DNA from: CAXXOK01 sp963666755
GTDB taxonomy: Bacteria > Bacillota > Clostridia > Christensenellales > Aristaeellaceae
Reading direction: 5' to 3'
Assembly: GCA_963666755.2 (NCBI GenBank)
Contig: CAXXGW010000009.1
Span: 1,674,001-1,738,000 of the forward strand
DNA: 64,000 nt
Positions 32,953-41,675 of this stretch are shown piece by piece (the first letter of the stretch is position 1; every line of letters begins with the position of its first letter). A model generated the notes under the pieces. The model searched no databases and was not told the origin of the DNA. It was given only the letters and a program-made list of their open reading frames with translations. The translations under genes and the position numbers were made by a program.

Positions 32953-33819
32953 TCAAACGGTCTCATTCAAATCCTGAAAGCCCTCGCCCAGTACCTCGTA
33001 CGCTTCGGTGATGAACACAAAGGCGCGCTCATCCGCCAACCGCACGATCGTCTTGAGGCGGATCACTTCCTGCGCGCTGACAATGCACAGGATCACCGGC
33101 CGTTCTTCCCCCTGAAAACCGCCGTGCGCTTCCAGAATGGTCAACCCCCGGCCCAGATCGCTCATCAGCTGCGCGCGCACCGCCTGCGTCTGCGAAGTGA
33201 TAATGTAGCAAGCCTTCTGCCGGTTTAGTCCCTGCACCACGCGGTCGATCACCCAGGTGCCCGCATAAATGCTGATAAAGGCATACAGCGCCGCTTCCAG
33301 CTGGATCAGCACCCCGGCGGCAAGCACCACGCAAAAATCAATGAAGAACAGGAACGCGCCTACCGAAATGTGGGGAAAGCGCGTATGCACCATACGGGCG
33401 ATCATATCCGTACCGCCGGTTGTCGCCCCGCCGCGCAGGATCAGCCCCAGGCCAAGCCCCATCAGCACCCCGCCAAACAGCGCCCCCAGCAGCCGGTTGT
33501 CCGTAGCGGGCGCGATCGGCAGCCAGTCAATCATCAGGGAGAACAGCAGCGTAGCGACCAGCGAGCGGAACGCAAACACGCGCCCCATCGAGCGGTAGCC
33601 CACGATAAAGAGCGGGATGTTCATCAGCAGGCTCACGCTGCCGACCGGCGTATGAAACAGCACGTTCAGAATGGTCGCCACACCGGTTAACCCACCCGGC
33701 GCAATCGCATTGGGGATCAGGAACAGCGGATAGGCCGCCGCGCTGAGGAGGCTGCCCACCACAATTTGCGCGTAGGCAATCCACCGCTCGTTTTTAGGCA
33801 AACGGAAAGGCATTTTCAT
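32953..33819 (-). CDS. YitT-family membrane protein
   Basis: This 288-residue protein has the YitT (DUF161) membrane part followed by the DUF2179 domain. Six hydrophobic segments are seen, with the conserved NAIAPGGLTGVATIL near the first and GLGLGLILRGGATTGGTDMIA in the middle. The C-terminal domain (KACYIITSQTQAVRAQL, then G-L-T-I-L-E-A-H-G-G-F-Q-G) is typical. Transport of an unknown small molecule is presumed for the family. AAGGAGT lies before the ATG, and a TGG-TATAAT extended promoter is at 33910-33918. It stands alone. Confidence 0.9.
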   Translation of the reverse strand: MKMPFRLPKNERWIAYAQIVVGSLLSAAAYPLFLIPNAIAPGGLTGVATILNVLFHTPVGSVSLLMNIPLFIVGYRSMGRVFAFRSLVATLLFSLMIDWLPIAPATDNRLLGALFGGVLMGLGLGLILRGGATTGGTDMIARMVHTRFPHISVGAFLFFIDFCVVLAAGVLIQLEAALYAFISIYAGTWVIDRVVQGLNRQKACYIITSQTQAVRAQLMSDLGRGLTILEAHGGFQGEERPVILCIVSAQEVIRLKTIVRLADERAFVFITEAYEVLGEGFQDLNETV

Positions 33820-34077
33820 TGGGACTCCTTATGGCATTCAATTCACGCGCTCCCCCTCCGTCACCCGGTACAGGGACCGGATGGGAACGCGCGGCGCCGA
33901 ACTTTTGTCATTATACCATATCCGTGCTTCCCGCAACACCCCGTACACGGCATGCCGGCTTCCTTACCTTACGCCCGCAAAACCGCCATCGCCTTCGTTC
34001 CTTCTGAAAGAGGGCTGTTTGCTCGCCGCTCCTCTGCCCCTTAAGGGACAATGCAACCGCAGCCGGTTGTGGCATTG

Positions 34078-34091
34078 CGAATATTTGTTCC
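34078..34091. promoter_or_regulatory. LexA-like (SOS) box 1
   Basis: CGAATATTTGTTCC differs by one base in the half-sites from the Bacillota LexA pattern GAAC-N4-GTTC. It lies 13 bases upstream of the dinB -35. Confidence 0.5.
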
Positions 34092-34103
34092 CATATCTTG
34101 CGG

Positions 34104-34132
34104 TTGATAATGAGAACGTTTGTTTGTATAAT
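34104..34132 (+). promoter_or_regulatory. Promoter of dinB with SOS box in the spacer
   Basis: TTGATA (34104-34109) and TATAAT (34127-34132) are 17 bases apart. The spacer holds a second LexA-like box, AGAACGTTTGTTTG (34113-34126), one base off the half-site consensus. Repression by LexA would occlude this promoter. Confidence 0.7.
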
Positions 34133-34248
34133 CAAAGCAAACGTAAGTTCCCTTTTTCACGTTTTTGCGACAAAGGCGGCTTACGCCTTCCCCCTCCACG
34201 GCGTTACCCGGTCAGTACGGCCCGCAGGGTTTATTGGGAGGCTCTCAC

Positions 34249-35493
34249 ATGGGCAAAGTGGTGCTGCACGCCGATTTGAACAACTTTTACGCCTCGGTCG
34301 CCTGCATTGAGCACCCCGAGTGGCGCGAGCAGCCGCTGGCTGTGTGCGGCGACCCCACGCTGCGCCACGGGATCGTGCTTGCCAAAAACATGGTGGCCAA
34401 GCGCAAGGGGGTCATCACCGGGCAGGCGATCTGGCAGGCGCGTCAAGCCTGCCCCAAACTGCTGACCGTCGCGCCCGACTTTGAAACCATCCTGCGCTAC
34501 AGCGGTCAGGTGCGCCGCATCTTCAGCCGCTACACCCAACGTGTGCAGGCGTTCGGGGTGGACGAGGCCTGGCTGGATGTAAGCGCCCCCGACGCCGGTC
34601 TGGAGGACGGCTTTCGCATCGCCAACCACCTGCGCCATGCCGTGCGGGAAGAAACGGGCCTCACCCTGAGCGTGGGCGTTGGGGATAACCGCATTTTTGC
34701 CAAGCTGGGCAGCGATTTGAAGAAGCCGGACGGTGTGACCGTGGTAGGCGCGCACAACCGGGATACGGTACTCGACCCCCTGCCGGTGGATTCGCTGCTG
34801 TTTATCGGCCGGGCGACCACGCAAAAGCTGCACGCCATCGGCATTTTTACCGTCGGGCAGCTGGCGGCGGTAGACCCCGCGGCGCTGCGCGCGCTCTTTG
34901 GCAAAACAGGGTTGATGCTCAGCGGCTTTGCGCGCGGCGACGATGCCGCCTCCGTGATTGCGGAGGATGTGCAACCCAAGATGAAGAGCGTCGGCAACTC
35001 CATTACCGCCGCCCACGATATCCTGACCCTGCACGATGCGCGCATCACGCTGTACGGCCTTTGCGAAAGTGTCGCCTCGCGCATGCGCAGGCACCGGGTT
35101 ACGGGCCGGGTTGTACAGCTGTCGGTGCGCAGCGCGTCGCTGGAATGGTTCCAGCGCCAGCAAAAGCTCAGCTTTGATACGGATTGCAGCTTTGACCTTT
35201 TTGAAACCGCCTATGCGTTGCTTTTGGCCAACTGGCAGCCGGGCACGCCGCTGCGGTCGCTGGGTGTGAGCGTGAATACACTCTCCCCCGCGCGGCTGCT
35301 GATGCAGCTTTCCTTTTTGCCGGAGGATGCGGCGCGCCAGAAGCGGCAAATCCTCGAACAGACCGTCGATCAGATTCGGGATCGCTACGGGCACTTTGCC
35401 ATCCAGCGCGCCATCATGCTCTATGACCGCTCGCTGGGGCACATCAACCCGGAGGAGGAGCATGTCGTGCATCCGGAGCCTTATTTCAAGTAA
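34249..35493 (+). CDS. dinB: Y-family DNA polymerase IV
   Basis: This error-prone translesion polymerase has 414 residues. The palm carries the metal ligands Asp9 (HADLNNFYASV) and Asp105-Glu106 (GVDEAWLD, 103-110), and the thumb has the family stretch LSVGVGDNRIFAKLGSDLKKPDG. The little-finger domain follows (KMKSVGNSITAAHDI onward). The DEAWLD form differs slightly from the common DEAFLD. The ATG at 34249 has GGGAGG about 7 bases upstream. It is monocistronic and the promoter carries LexA-like boxes, so SOS induction is likely. Confidence 0.94.
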   Translation: MGKVVLHADLNNFYASVACIEHPEWREQPLAVCGDPTLRHGIVLAKNMVAKRKGVITGQAIWQARQACPKLLTVAPDFETILRYSGQVRRIFSRYTQRVQAFGVDEAWLDVSAPDAGLEDGFRIANHLRHAVREETGLTLSVGVGDNRIFAKLGSDLKKPDGVTVVGAHNRDTVLDPLPVDSLLFIGRATTQKLHAIGIFTVGQLAAVDPAALRALFGKTGLMLSGFARGDDAASVIAEDVQPKMKSVGNSITAAHDILTLHDARITLYGLCESVASRMRRHRVTGRVVQLSVRSASLEWFQRQQKLSFDTDCSFDLFETAYALLLANWQPGTPLRSLGVSVNTLSPARLLMQLSFLPEDAARQKRQILEQTVDQIRDRYGHFAIQRAIMLYDRSLGHINPEEEHVVHPEPYFK

Positions 35494-35501
35494 TGCAAAC
35501 A

Positions 35502-35590
35502 GGGAGCCCACGAACTGCTTCGAAAGGGAGAAGCAGCCGTAGGCTCCCACAGGAAGGCCCCGTGCAAACCCCACAGGGAAGGGTTTGCAC
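35502..35590. promoter_or_regulatory. Hairpins between convergent dinB and amtB
   Basis: GGGAGCC (35502-35508) with GGCTCCC (35542-35548) encloses a second stem CTGCTTC/GAAGCAG. GTGCAAACC (35562-35570) pairs with GGTTTGCAC (35582-35590). There is no clear T run. These probably serve as weak bidirectional ends for the convergent genes. Confidence 0.4.
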
Positions 35591-35701
35591 TCCATCTACC
35601 GGTTCGCCGTCGCCGCGGTTCCCGCGCGGGGTTTCCCGCGGCGGCCGACGTTCCTTCAGGCGCCCGTGCGCCGCGTAAAAGCTGGTTTTTGAATCCGTGG
35701 G

Positions 35702-37426
35702 TTACTCCACATCCTGCAGAGCGTCGTACCCTTCTTCGCCGGTGCGGACTTTGATCACGTTCTCCACATCGTAAACGAAGATCTTGCCGTCGCCGATGTG
35801 CCCGGTGTACAGGGCGGCTTTGGCCGCTTCGATCACCGTACGGACGGGGATCTTGCACACCACGATCTCCACCTCGATCTTCGGCAGCAGGGTGGTTTCC
35901 ATTTCAACGCCGCGGTAGTATTCCGGGCGGCCCTTCTGCATGCCGCAGCCAAGCACCTGCGTAACCGTCATGCCGGTCACGCCGATCTTATCCATGGCCT
36001 CCTTGAGCCGCTCGAACATGCTCTGCTTGGTAATGATGGCGACTTTCGTCATCTTGATGCCGCCCTTGCCTGCAGGCGCCGGGGTCGTCTGATCCACCAC
36101 CGGCACGGCCTTGGCCACCGGTACGGGCTCAGCGGGAAGTTCAGGCGCATCGCCCACCGGGATTTCGCCCTGGCTGAGCATGGGCATGAAGTCCGCATAG
36201 CTGCTGATCAGTCCGTGCTCCTCGATATCCAGGCCGCGTACTTCTTCCGTGGCGGATACGCGCAAACCGACGGTCAGTTTGATCAGGGTGAACACAATCA
36301 GCATGCTTACGATTACCCAGGCCAGCACCGCGCCAACGCCCAGCGCCTGCACGCCCAGCATGTGGAAACCGCCGCCGTAGAACAGGCCGCCGTCGGTGGC
36401 GAACAGGCCGACCATCAGCGTGCCGCCCGCGCCGCAAATGCCATGCACCGCAACCGCGCCTACCGGATCATCCACCTTGACCACTTTCTCGATAAACTCC
36501 ACACCGAAGATCACCAGAATACCGGCGATCAGGCCGATGAAGAACGCGCCGACCGGGTCCACCGCGTCGCAGCCTGCGGTGATGGCCACCAGACCGGCCA
36601 GAGAGCCGTTCAGGGTCATGGATACGTCGGGCTTTTTATAGCGAATCCAGGTAATGATCATCACCGTGCAGGTCGCGGCAGCCGCGGCCAGGTTGGTTGT
36701 CATGAAGATGTTGCCGACCGCGGTGGCCGCCGCGCCATCCACCGACAGGGTGGAGCCGGGGTTGAAGCCGAACCAGCCGAACCAGAGGATGAACACGCCC
36801 AGCGCGCCGAGGGTCAGGCTGTGGCCGGGAATCGCGTGGGGCTTGCCTTCTTTGTCATACTTGCCAATACGGGGGCCGAGCATCGCAGCGCCGATGAAGG
36901 CTGCCACGCCGCCGACCATATGCACGGCCGTGGAGCCGGCAAAATCGTGGAAGCCGAGCTGCGCCAGCCAGCCGCCGCCCCAGATCCAGTGGCCGCTGAT
37001 GGGGTAGATCACGATGGAGATCACCGCAGAGTAGATACAATAGCTGATAAACTTGGTGCGCTCCGCCATGGCGCCGCTCACGATGGTGGCCGCGGTCGCT
37101 GCGAAAACGGTCTGGAACATCACGAAGGTAAACTTGGAAATGTTGGCCGGGAGGGCGAACAGGTCGCCGCTGATCAACAGGCTGACCGAGCCGAACAACC
37201 CGCCGTTATCCGTGCCGAACATCAGCGAGAAGCCGATCACCCAGTACACGACCGCGCCGATTGCGAAGTCCATAAGGTTCTTCATGATAATGTTGCCGGC
37301 GTTTTTGGCACGGGTAAAACCCGTTTCCACCATGGCGAAACCAGCCTGCATGAAGAACACCAGCGCAGTGGCCAACAGTACCCAGATGGTGTCCATGCTC
37401 GAAATGGTTGATACGACCGTCTCCAT
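35702..37426 (-). CDS. amtB: Ammonium channel AmtB fused to a PII signalling domain
   Basis: This 574-residue protein joins an Amt channel (about 1-400, eleven helices; FFMQAGFAMVETGFTRAKN, the gating region AGSTAVHMVGG, and a late HGICGAGG with pore His) to a complete PII domain (459-574). A Pro/Ala-rich linker connects the two. PII landmarks fall at canonical positions: Gln39-Lys40 (QKG), the T-loop PEYYRG with Tyr46, Lys58 (LPK), and TGHIGDGK at 83-90. Position 51, the tyrosine that is uridylylated in many PII proteins, is Met. Normally a separate GlnK plugs the channel; here the regulator is tethered. AGGAGGAG precedes the ATG. It lies downstream of the glutamine synthetase gene. Confidence 0.94.
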   Translation of the reverse strand: METVVSTISSMDTIWVLLATALVFFMQAGFAMVETGFTRAKNAGNIIMKNLMDFAIGAVVYWVIGFSLMFGTDNGGLFGSVSLLISGDLFALPANISKFTFVMFQTVFAATAATIVSGAMAERTKFISYCIYSAVISIVIYPISGHWIWGGGWLAQLGFHDFAGSTAVHMVGGVAAFIGAAMLGPRIGKYDKEGKPHAIPGHSLTLGALGVFILWFGWFGFNPGSTLSVDGAAATAVGNIFMTTNLAAAAATCTVMIITWIRYKKPDVSMTLNGSLAGLVAITAGCDAVDPVGAFFIGLIAGILVIFGVEFIEKVVKVDDPVGAVAVHGICGAGGTLMVGLFATDGGLFYGGGFHMLGVQALGVGAVLAWVIVSMLIVFTLIKLTVGLRVSATEEVRGLDIEEHGLISSYADFMPMLSQGEIPVGDAPELPAEPVPVAKAVPVVDQTTPAPAGKGGIKMTKVAIITKQSMFERLKEAMDKIGVTGMTVTQVLGCGMQKGRPEYYRGVEMETTLLPKIEVEIVVCKIPVRTVIEAAKAALYTGHIGDGKIFVYDVENVIKVRTGEEGYDALQDVE

Positions 37427-37669
37427 TGCTTCTCCTCCTCAAGTTTGTGTATGAAAAAACAAGCCTGCCATGCGCTCGTCGTTGAGCGATGGTTCCGGCG
37501 GGGAGAATCTCCCGGCCGGGCGCATGGTGGCTTGCTTCTCTTGGGGGGTGGAGCCGTACATCGTTGTGCGGCCCGTGGGTCGGGCGCGACGGCCGATGCG
37601 CCGCCGCGCGGGGCTCGCGGATCGTGCGAAGCCGGATGGGTCACGCACGTTTCCGAAGGATTGCGTGCG

Positions 37670-39760
37670 TCAGACGTACATCAGGATGTCCTGATAGCTG
37701 GGCATCGGCCAGAATTTCTTGGCGACAATCACTTCCAGCGCGTCGGCGTACTTGCGTACATCCGCCATCGCGTTCAGGATCGCATCACGGGTGTAGGTCG
37801 CCTGCGCGAGCATATCCAGGCTGGAATCCTGGCTGGCGATCGCGTTGTCCAGCGTGTCGATGGCGGTGTTGAGCGCCGCGGTCTGATCGCTCAGCTTGGT
37901 CAGCAGCGCCGTCTCGGCGGCCAGCGAGAGGCTGGAAGAGAAGCTCTTCTTGAGCTCCGCCTCTTTGGCGACTTCCTTGGTGTAGGCAAGCGCCGCAGGC
38001 AGGATCAGCCGGTGGGCCATATCGGACATACACTGCGCCTCGATGTTGATCACCTTGACGTAGTTGTCCAGCTTGATTTCGTAACGGCTGTGCACCTCGC
38101 TCTTGGAGAACACCTCAAACTTGGTAAACAGGGCCACGTTCTTTTCCGCAATATAGGCGGGCAGCGCGTCCACAGTGGTCTTGAGGTTCAGCAGGCCGCG
38201 CTTTTCGGCTTCGCCCACCCAGGCGGGGTCGTAGCCGTTGCCGTTGAAGATGATGCGCTTGTGCGCAAGCAGTTCGCGGCGGATCAGCGCGTTCAGGCTG
38301 GCGGTAAAGTCGGCGGCGCCTTCCAGCTCGTCGGCGAAATCGCACAGGCTGCTGGCGATGATGGTGTTGAGCACCACGTTGGGGCCGCTGATGGACTGGG
38401 AACTGCCCAGGCTGCGGAACTCGAACTTGTTGCCGGTGAAGGCGAAGGGCGAGGTGCGGTTGCGGTCGGTGGTATCCTTGGAGAACTTCGGCAGGATGTT
38501 CACACCGAGCAGCATCTGCGTGCGCTCGCGGCTCTGGTAGATACTGTCATTTACGATGGACTCGATGACCGCGTTCAGCTCGTCCCCCAGGAAGATGCTG
38601 ATGATGGCGGGCGGCGCTTCGTTCGCGCCCAGGCGGTGGTCATTGCCGGCATAGGCGATCGCCACACGCAGCAAGTCCTGATACAAATCCACTGAACGGA
38701 TCACGGCCGTCAGGAACAGCAGGAACTGCGCGTTCTCGTTGGGGGTATCGCCCGGCTCCAGCAGGTTCACGCCCGTGTTGGTGGACATGGCGTAGTTGTT
38801 ATGCTTGCCGCTGCCGTTTACGCCGTCGAAGGGCTTCTCGTGGAGGAGGCACACCAGACCGTGCTTATCGGCGACGCGCTTCATGATCTCCATGGTCAGC
38901 TGGTTGTGGTCGGCCGCGATGTTCACGGTGCTGAACACCGGCGCCATTTCGTGCTGGGCGGGGGCAACTTCGTTATGTTCGGTCTTGCAGAACACGCCGA
39001 GCTTCCAAAGCTCTTCGTTCAGCTCTTTCATGAAAGCCGCCACACGCGGGCGGATCGCGCCGAAGTAGTGATCTTCCAGCTCCTGGCCCTTGGGGGGCTT
39101 CGCGCCAAACAGCGTGCGGCCGGTGTTGATCAGGTCGGGGCGCTTTTTATAATCTTCCTTATCGATCAGGAAATACTCCTGTTCGGGGCCGACGGTCGGG
39201 TAAACGCGGGTTACATCCTCGTTACCGAAGAACTTGAGCACACGCAGCGCCTGCGCGCTGAGGGCCTGCATGGAGCGCAGAAGCGGGGTTTTCTTGTCCA
39301 GCGCCTCGCCGCCGTAGCTGCAAAACGCGGTGGGAATGCACAGCGTGCCTTCCTTGATAAACGCGGGGCTGGTGGGATCCCACGCGGTGTAGCCGCGGGC
39401 TTCGAACGTAGCGCGCAGGCCGCCGCTGGGGAACGAGCTGGCGTCCGGCTCGCCGCGAACCAGTTCTTTGCCGCTGAACTCAAGCAGAACGCTGCCGTCG
39501 GCCTTGGGGCTGATAAACGCGTCGTGCTTCTCGGCAGTGATTCCGGTCATAGGCTGGAACCAGTGGGTAAAGTGGGTGGCACCTTTTTCCAGCGCCCAGT
39601 CCTTCATCGCGTTGGCGACCACGCCCGCAATCGCGGGGTCCAACGGGCGTCCCTCTTCGGTCGTACGCTTCAGGGCTTTGTACGTTTCCTTGGGCAGGCG
39701 CTTCTGCATGACAGCGTCGTTAAAAACGGACTCTCCGAACCTCTCGCATGGATTGCTCAC
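37670..39760 (-). CDS. glnN: Glutamine synthetase type III
   Basis: The enzyme makes glutamine from glutamate, ammonia and ATP in the cytoplasm. The 696-residue length is the GSIII type rather than the 440-470 residues of GSI. Family landmarks are THWFQPMTGITAEKHDAF, TVGPEQEYFLID, KTEHNEVAPAQHEMAPVF, LLHEKPFDGVNGSGKHNNYA and LGANEAPPAIISIFLG. The start is a GTG at 39760 with AGGAGG about 9 bases upstream; the first ATG lies further inside. It has a near-perfect promoter at 39869-39897 and a leader hairpin. The AmtB-PII fusion follows 243 bases downstream on the same strand. Confidence 0.96.
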   Translation of the reverse strand: MSNPCERFGESVFNDAVMQKRLPKETYKALKRTTEEGRPLDPAIAGVVANAMKDWALEKGATHFTHWFQPMTGITAEKHDAFISPKADGSVLLEFSGKELVRGEPDASSFPSGGLRATFEARGYTAWDPTSPAFIKEGTLCIPTAFCSYGGEALDKKTPLLRSMQALSAQALRVLKFFGNEDVTRVYPTVGPEQEYFLIDKEDYKKRPDLINTGRTLFGAKPPKGQELEDHYFGAIRPRVAAFMKELNEELWKLGVFCKTEHNEVAPAQHEMAPVFSTVNIAADHNQLTMEIMKRVADKHGLVCLLHEKPFDGVNGSGKHNNYAMSTNTGVNLLEPGDTPNENAQFLLFLTAVIRSVDLYQDLLRVAIAYAGNDHRLGANEAPPAIISIFLGDELNAVIESIVNDSIYQSRERTQMLLGVNILPKFSKDTTDRNRTSPFAFTGNKFEFRSLGSSQSISGPNVVLNTIIASSLCDFADELEGAADFTASLNALIRRELLAHKRIIFNGNGYDPAWVGEAEKRGLLNLKTTVDALPAYIAEKNVALFTKFEVFSKSEVHSRYEIKLDNYVKVINIEAQCMSDMAHRLILPAALAYTKEVAKEAELKKSFSSSLSLAAETALLTKLSDQTAALNTAIDTLDNAIASQDSSLDMLAQATYTRDAILNAMADVRKYADALEVIVAKKFWPMPSYQDILMYV

Positions 39761-39817
39761 GTTGCTGTCCCCTCCTGTGATTCATTGGCCTCTGTTCCCT
39801 GTGGTGTAAATACGGAA

Positions 39818-39856
39818 CAACGGCGCGATGGATCAATAAAATCCACAGCGCCGTTG
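39818..39856 (-). promoter_or_regulatory. Leader hairpin of glnN
   Basis: CAACGGCGC (39818-39826) pairs with GCGCCGTTG (39848-39856), and inside it TGGAT pairs with ATCCA. The stem begins about 5 bases after the predicted transcription start. It could stabilise the message or be a control element. No T run follows, so it is not a terminator. Confidence 0.55.
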
Positions 39857-39868
39857 CTGTATGGGTGG

Positions 39869-39897
39869 AGTATACACTCCATCCGGCAGGGTGTCAA
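39869..39897 (-). promoter_or_regulatory. Promoter of glnN
   Basis: A perfect TTGACA (39892-39897) and TATACT (39869-39874) are 17 bases apart on the minus strand. Confidence 0.85.
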
Positions 39898-39931
39898 GCA
39901 CAATTCTGTTCTTCAGTTGTATTTCGTTGTC

Positions 39932-41620
39932 TTATGCGCCGGGCTGTGCGGTTGCGTCAGGCTGTGCGGTCGCGTCGGGCTGCGCGGTTGCCACACTTTG
40001 CGAAGGCAGGTTCACATAGGGCAGCAGCAATAGCCCTCCCTTGACCCCCGCCTGCGCAATCCATTGCGTCAGGGCTGTGGTGTCCATCGTGTCGAGGCTT
40101 TGCGCCGCGCTTACGTCCAGCGCGGCGGGTTCCCACTTGCCGCGCGTCTTGCCCGTCAGTTTCAGCGTAATGGTCTGCGGCGAGCGATCCCCGGCAATCG
40201 ACAGGGTTACATCCAGCGCCGTTGAGGCATTCTTAGCCTGCCCGCTGGTAAAAACGGTCTGCATCTGGATATCCAGCGGATCAAAGGTGATGAACTGCTC
40301 CTGCTGCGCCTCGGTGGGCTCGGCAGCCTCGTCGTCCGCCACATCGGGCGTATAGTCCGGCGTCAGGCTGAACGCCCAGGTATCCGTAAGCGTATCCTTT
40401 CCCTCCGCGTCCGTGCCCTGCGCCTGCTGGGCGGAAAGGGTAAACGCGGCCGAGATTGTCTTTTGGGCTGCCAGTTTCGCAGGTTCCGCCGCGCCCACGG
40501 CGAAGGCGTCCTCCCCGATGGGCGTACGCAGCAGCGTGCCCTGATAGACGGTCGTGCCCGTAAGCGACTGGTACGTTTGGTAAACGACTTTCCAGACGAT
40601 TTTATCGCTTTGCAATTCCAGCGTGTTTTCATCCGGAAGGTCGCCCGCGCCCTTCTGGCGGTCATACCGCAGGGTAAGGGCTTTGCCCTGACTGTCGTAC
40701 AGCGGCAGCTGGAGCGTCAGCGCGCGCGTTTCCCCCTTGAGGCTGACGGTACGGGAGAGCGTCAAATCCCCGTTCAGGGGCAGTTCGTCGATCGCATAAA
40801 AGTAGTAGCTTTGCAGCGTCGGGTCCAGATAGCGCTGCGCGTCGGCTTCCGGAAGCAGCGCGCGCAGTTTTTCCAGCAGTGCCGTATCGGCCAGCAAATC
40901 CAGCACCATCTGCTTGATTTGCGCCTTGACCGCCGTTACGGGGATCTGGTAATCGATCCGCATGGTGGTGGTGCCGTCGGCCGCTTTATCCAGCAATGCG
41001 TTTTGCCGGAAGCCCTCGATCCACACATCCACCTTGGTGGCATATGGGTCGAGCACCTCGCCCCATTGGGCGAGGTCCACATCGTACAGGCGGGTCAGCA
41101 ACCCCAGGGCAAAGGTCGTCAGCCCCGGCATGGCGCTTTGCTGCAGCAGGGACGAGGCTTCCTGCGCGATAGCGCCGGCCGCCTGCCCGCTCTGCGCCTC
41201 CGGGTTCACGGCGCCCGCGCTCAGGGCATACCAGGCATCCCCAAACAGCGCGCTTTGCAGGTATAGTTTTCCGCCGCGCAGCGCCAGCTCGGTTTTGCCC
41301 TGCGCGGTATCGCCGTCGGTTACGGCCAGCGACAGGCGGCTTTCGCCTTCGCTCTGGGCAACCGTATCCGGCCGCACGTAAATATAATCCACCCCGATGG
41401 TGATCGGGCGGGTGGTGGTGACCGCGTCCGCCTCACGCCCCGCCACGGCGGTCGATTCGACGGTCAGCGTGCCGGTAAAGCCGCTGCCCGCCTGCAACTG
41501 TTTGAGCAGCTTCTCCGCAACGGTGTACTCCACGTCCAGCGCCGATTGCGCGGCCGCGGTCGAGCATAGCAGGGCTAACGTCAGGCATACGGCAAGCAGG
41601 CGCAGCGCGCGCTTTTTCAT
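39932..41620 (-). CDS. Uncharacterised secreted protein A (tandem pair)
   Basis: I do not recognise a named family. The 562-residue protein has a signal peptide (MKKRALRLLAVCLTLALLCSTAAAQ, cleavage after AAA) and no membrane helix after it. The body looks like repeated beta-strand modules of substrate-free type (ITIGVDYIYVRPDTV, R-I-D-Y-Q-I-P-V-T-A-V-K). It ends in three copies of an ATAQPD-like hexapeptide. The gene upstream in the operon encodes a protein of almost equal length with the same N-terminal layout, suggesting an ancient duplication. AGGAGG precedes the ATG. A cell-wall or surface-stress role is possible but not shown. Confidence 0.65.
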   Translation of the reverse strand: MKKRALRLLAVCLTLALLCSTAAAQSALDVEYTVAEKLLKQLQAGSGFTGTLTVESTAVAGREADAVTTTRPITIGVDYIYVRPDTVAQSEGESRLSLAVTDGDTAQGKTELALRGGKLYLQSALFGDAWYALSAGAVNPEAQSGQAAGAIAQEASSLLQQSAMPGLTTFALGLLTRLYDVDLAQWGEVLDPYATKVDVWIEGFRQNALLDKAADGTTTMRIDYQIPVTAVKAQIKQMVLDLLADTALLEKLRALLPEADAQRYLDPTLQSYYFYAIDELPLNGDLTLSRTVSLKGETRALTLQLPLYDSQGKALTLRYDRQKGAGDLPDENTLELQSDKIVWKVVYQTYQSLTGTTVYQGTLLRTPIGEDAFAVGAAEPAKLAAQKTISAAFTLSAQQAQGTDAEGKDTLTDTWAFSLTPDYTPDVADDEAAEPTEAQQEQFITFDPLDIQMQTVFTSGQAKNASTALDVTLSIAGDRSPQTITLKLTGKTRGKWEPAALDVSAAQSLDTMDTTALTQWIAQAGVKGGLLLLPYVNLPSQSVATAQPDATAQPDATAQPGA

Positions 41621-41675
41621 GGGTACGGCCTCCTTCTGGCATGCCGGGGATACCGGCAGATCGGTCCGGGCAGGC

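Larger units (their letters stand above)
33820..34248. other. Divergent yitT/dinB intergenic region
   Basis: This 429-base region carries the yitT extended -10 promoter (TATAAT on the minus strand at 33910-33915 with TGG before it), the dinB promoter and two LexA-like boxes. No gene is evident. Confidence 0.6.
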
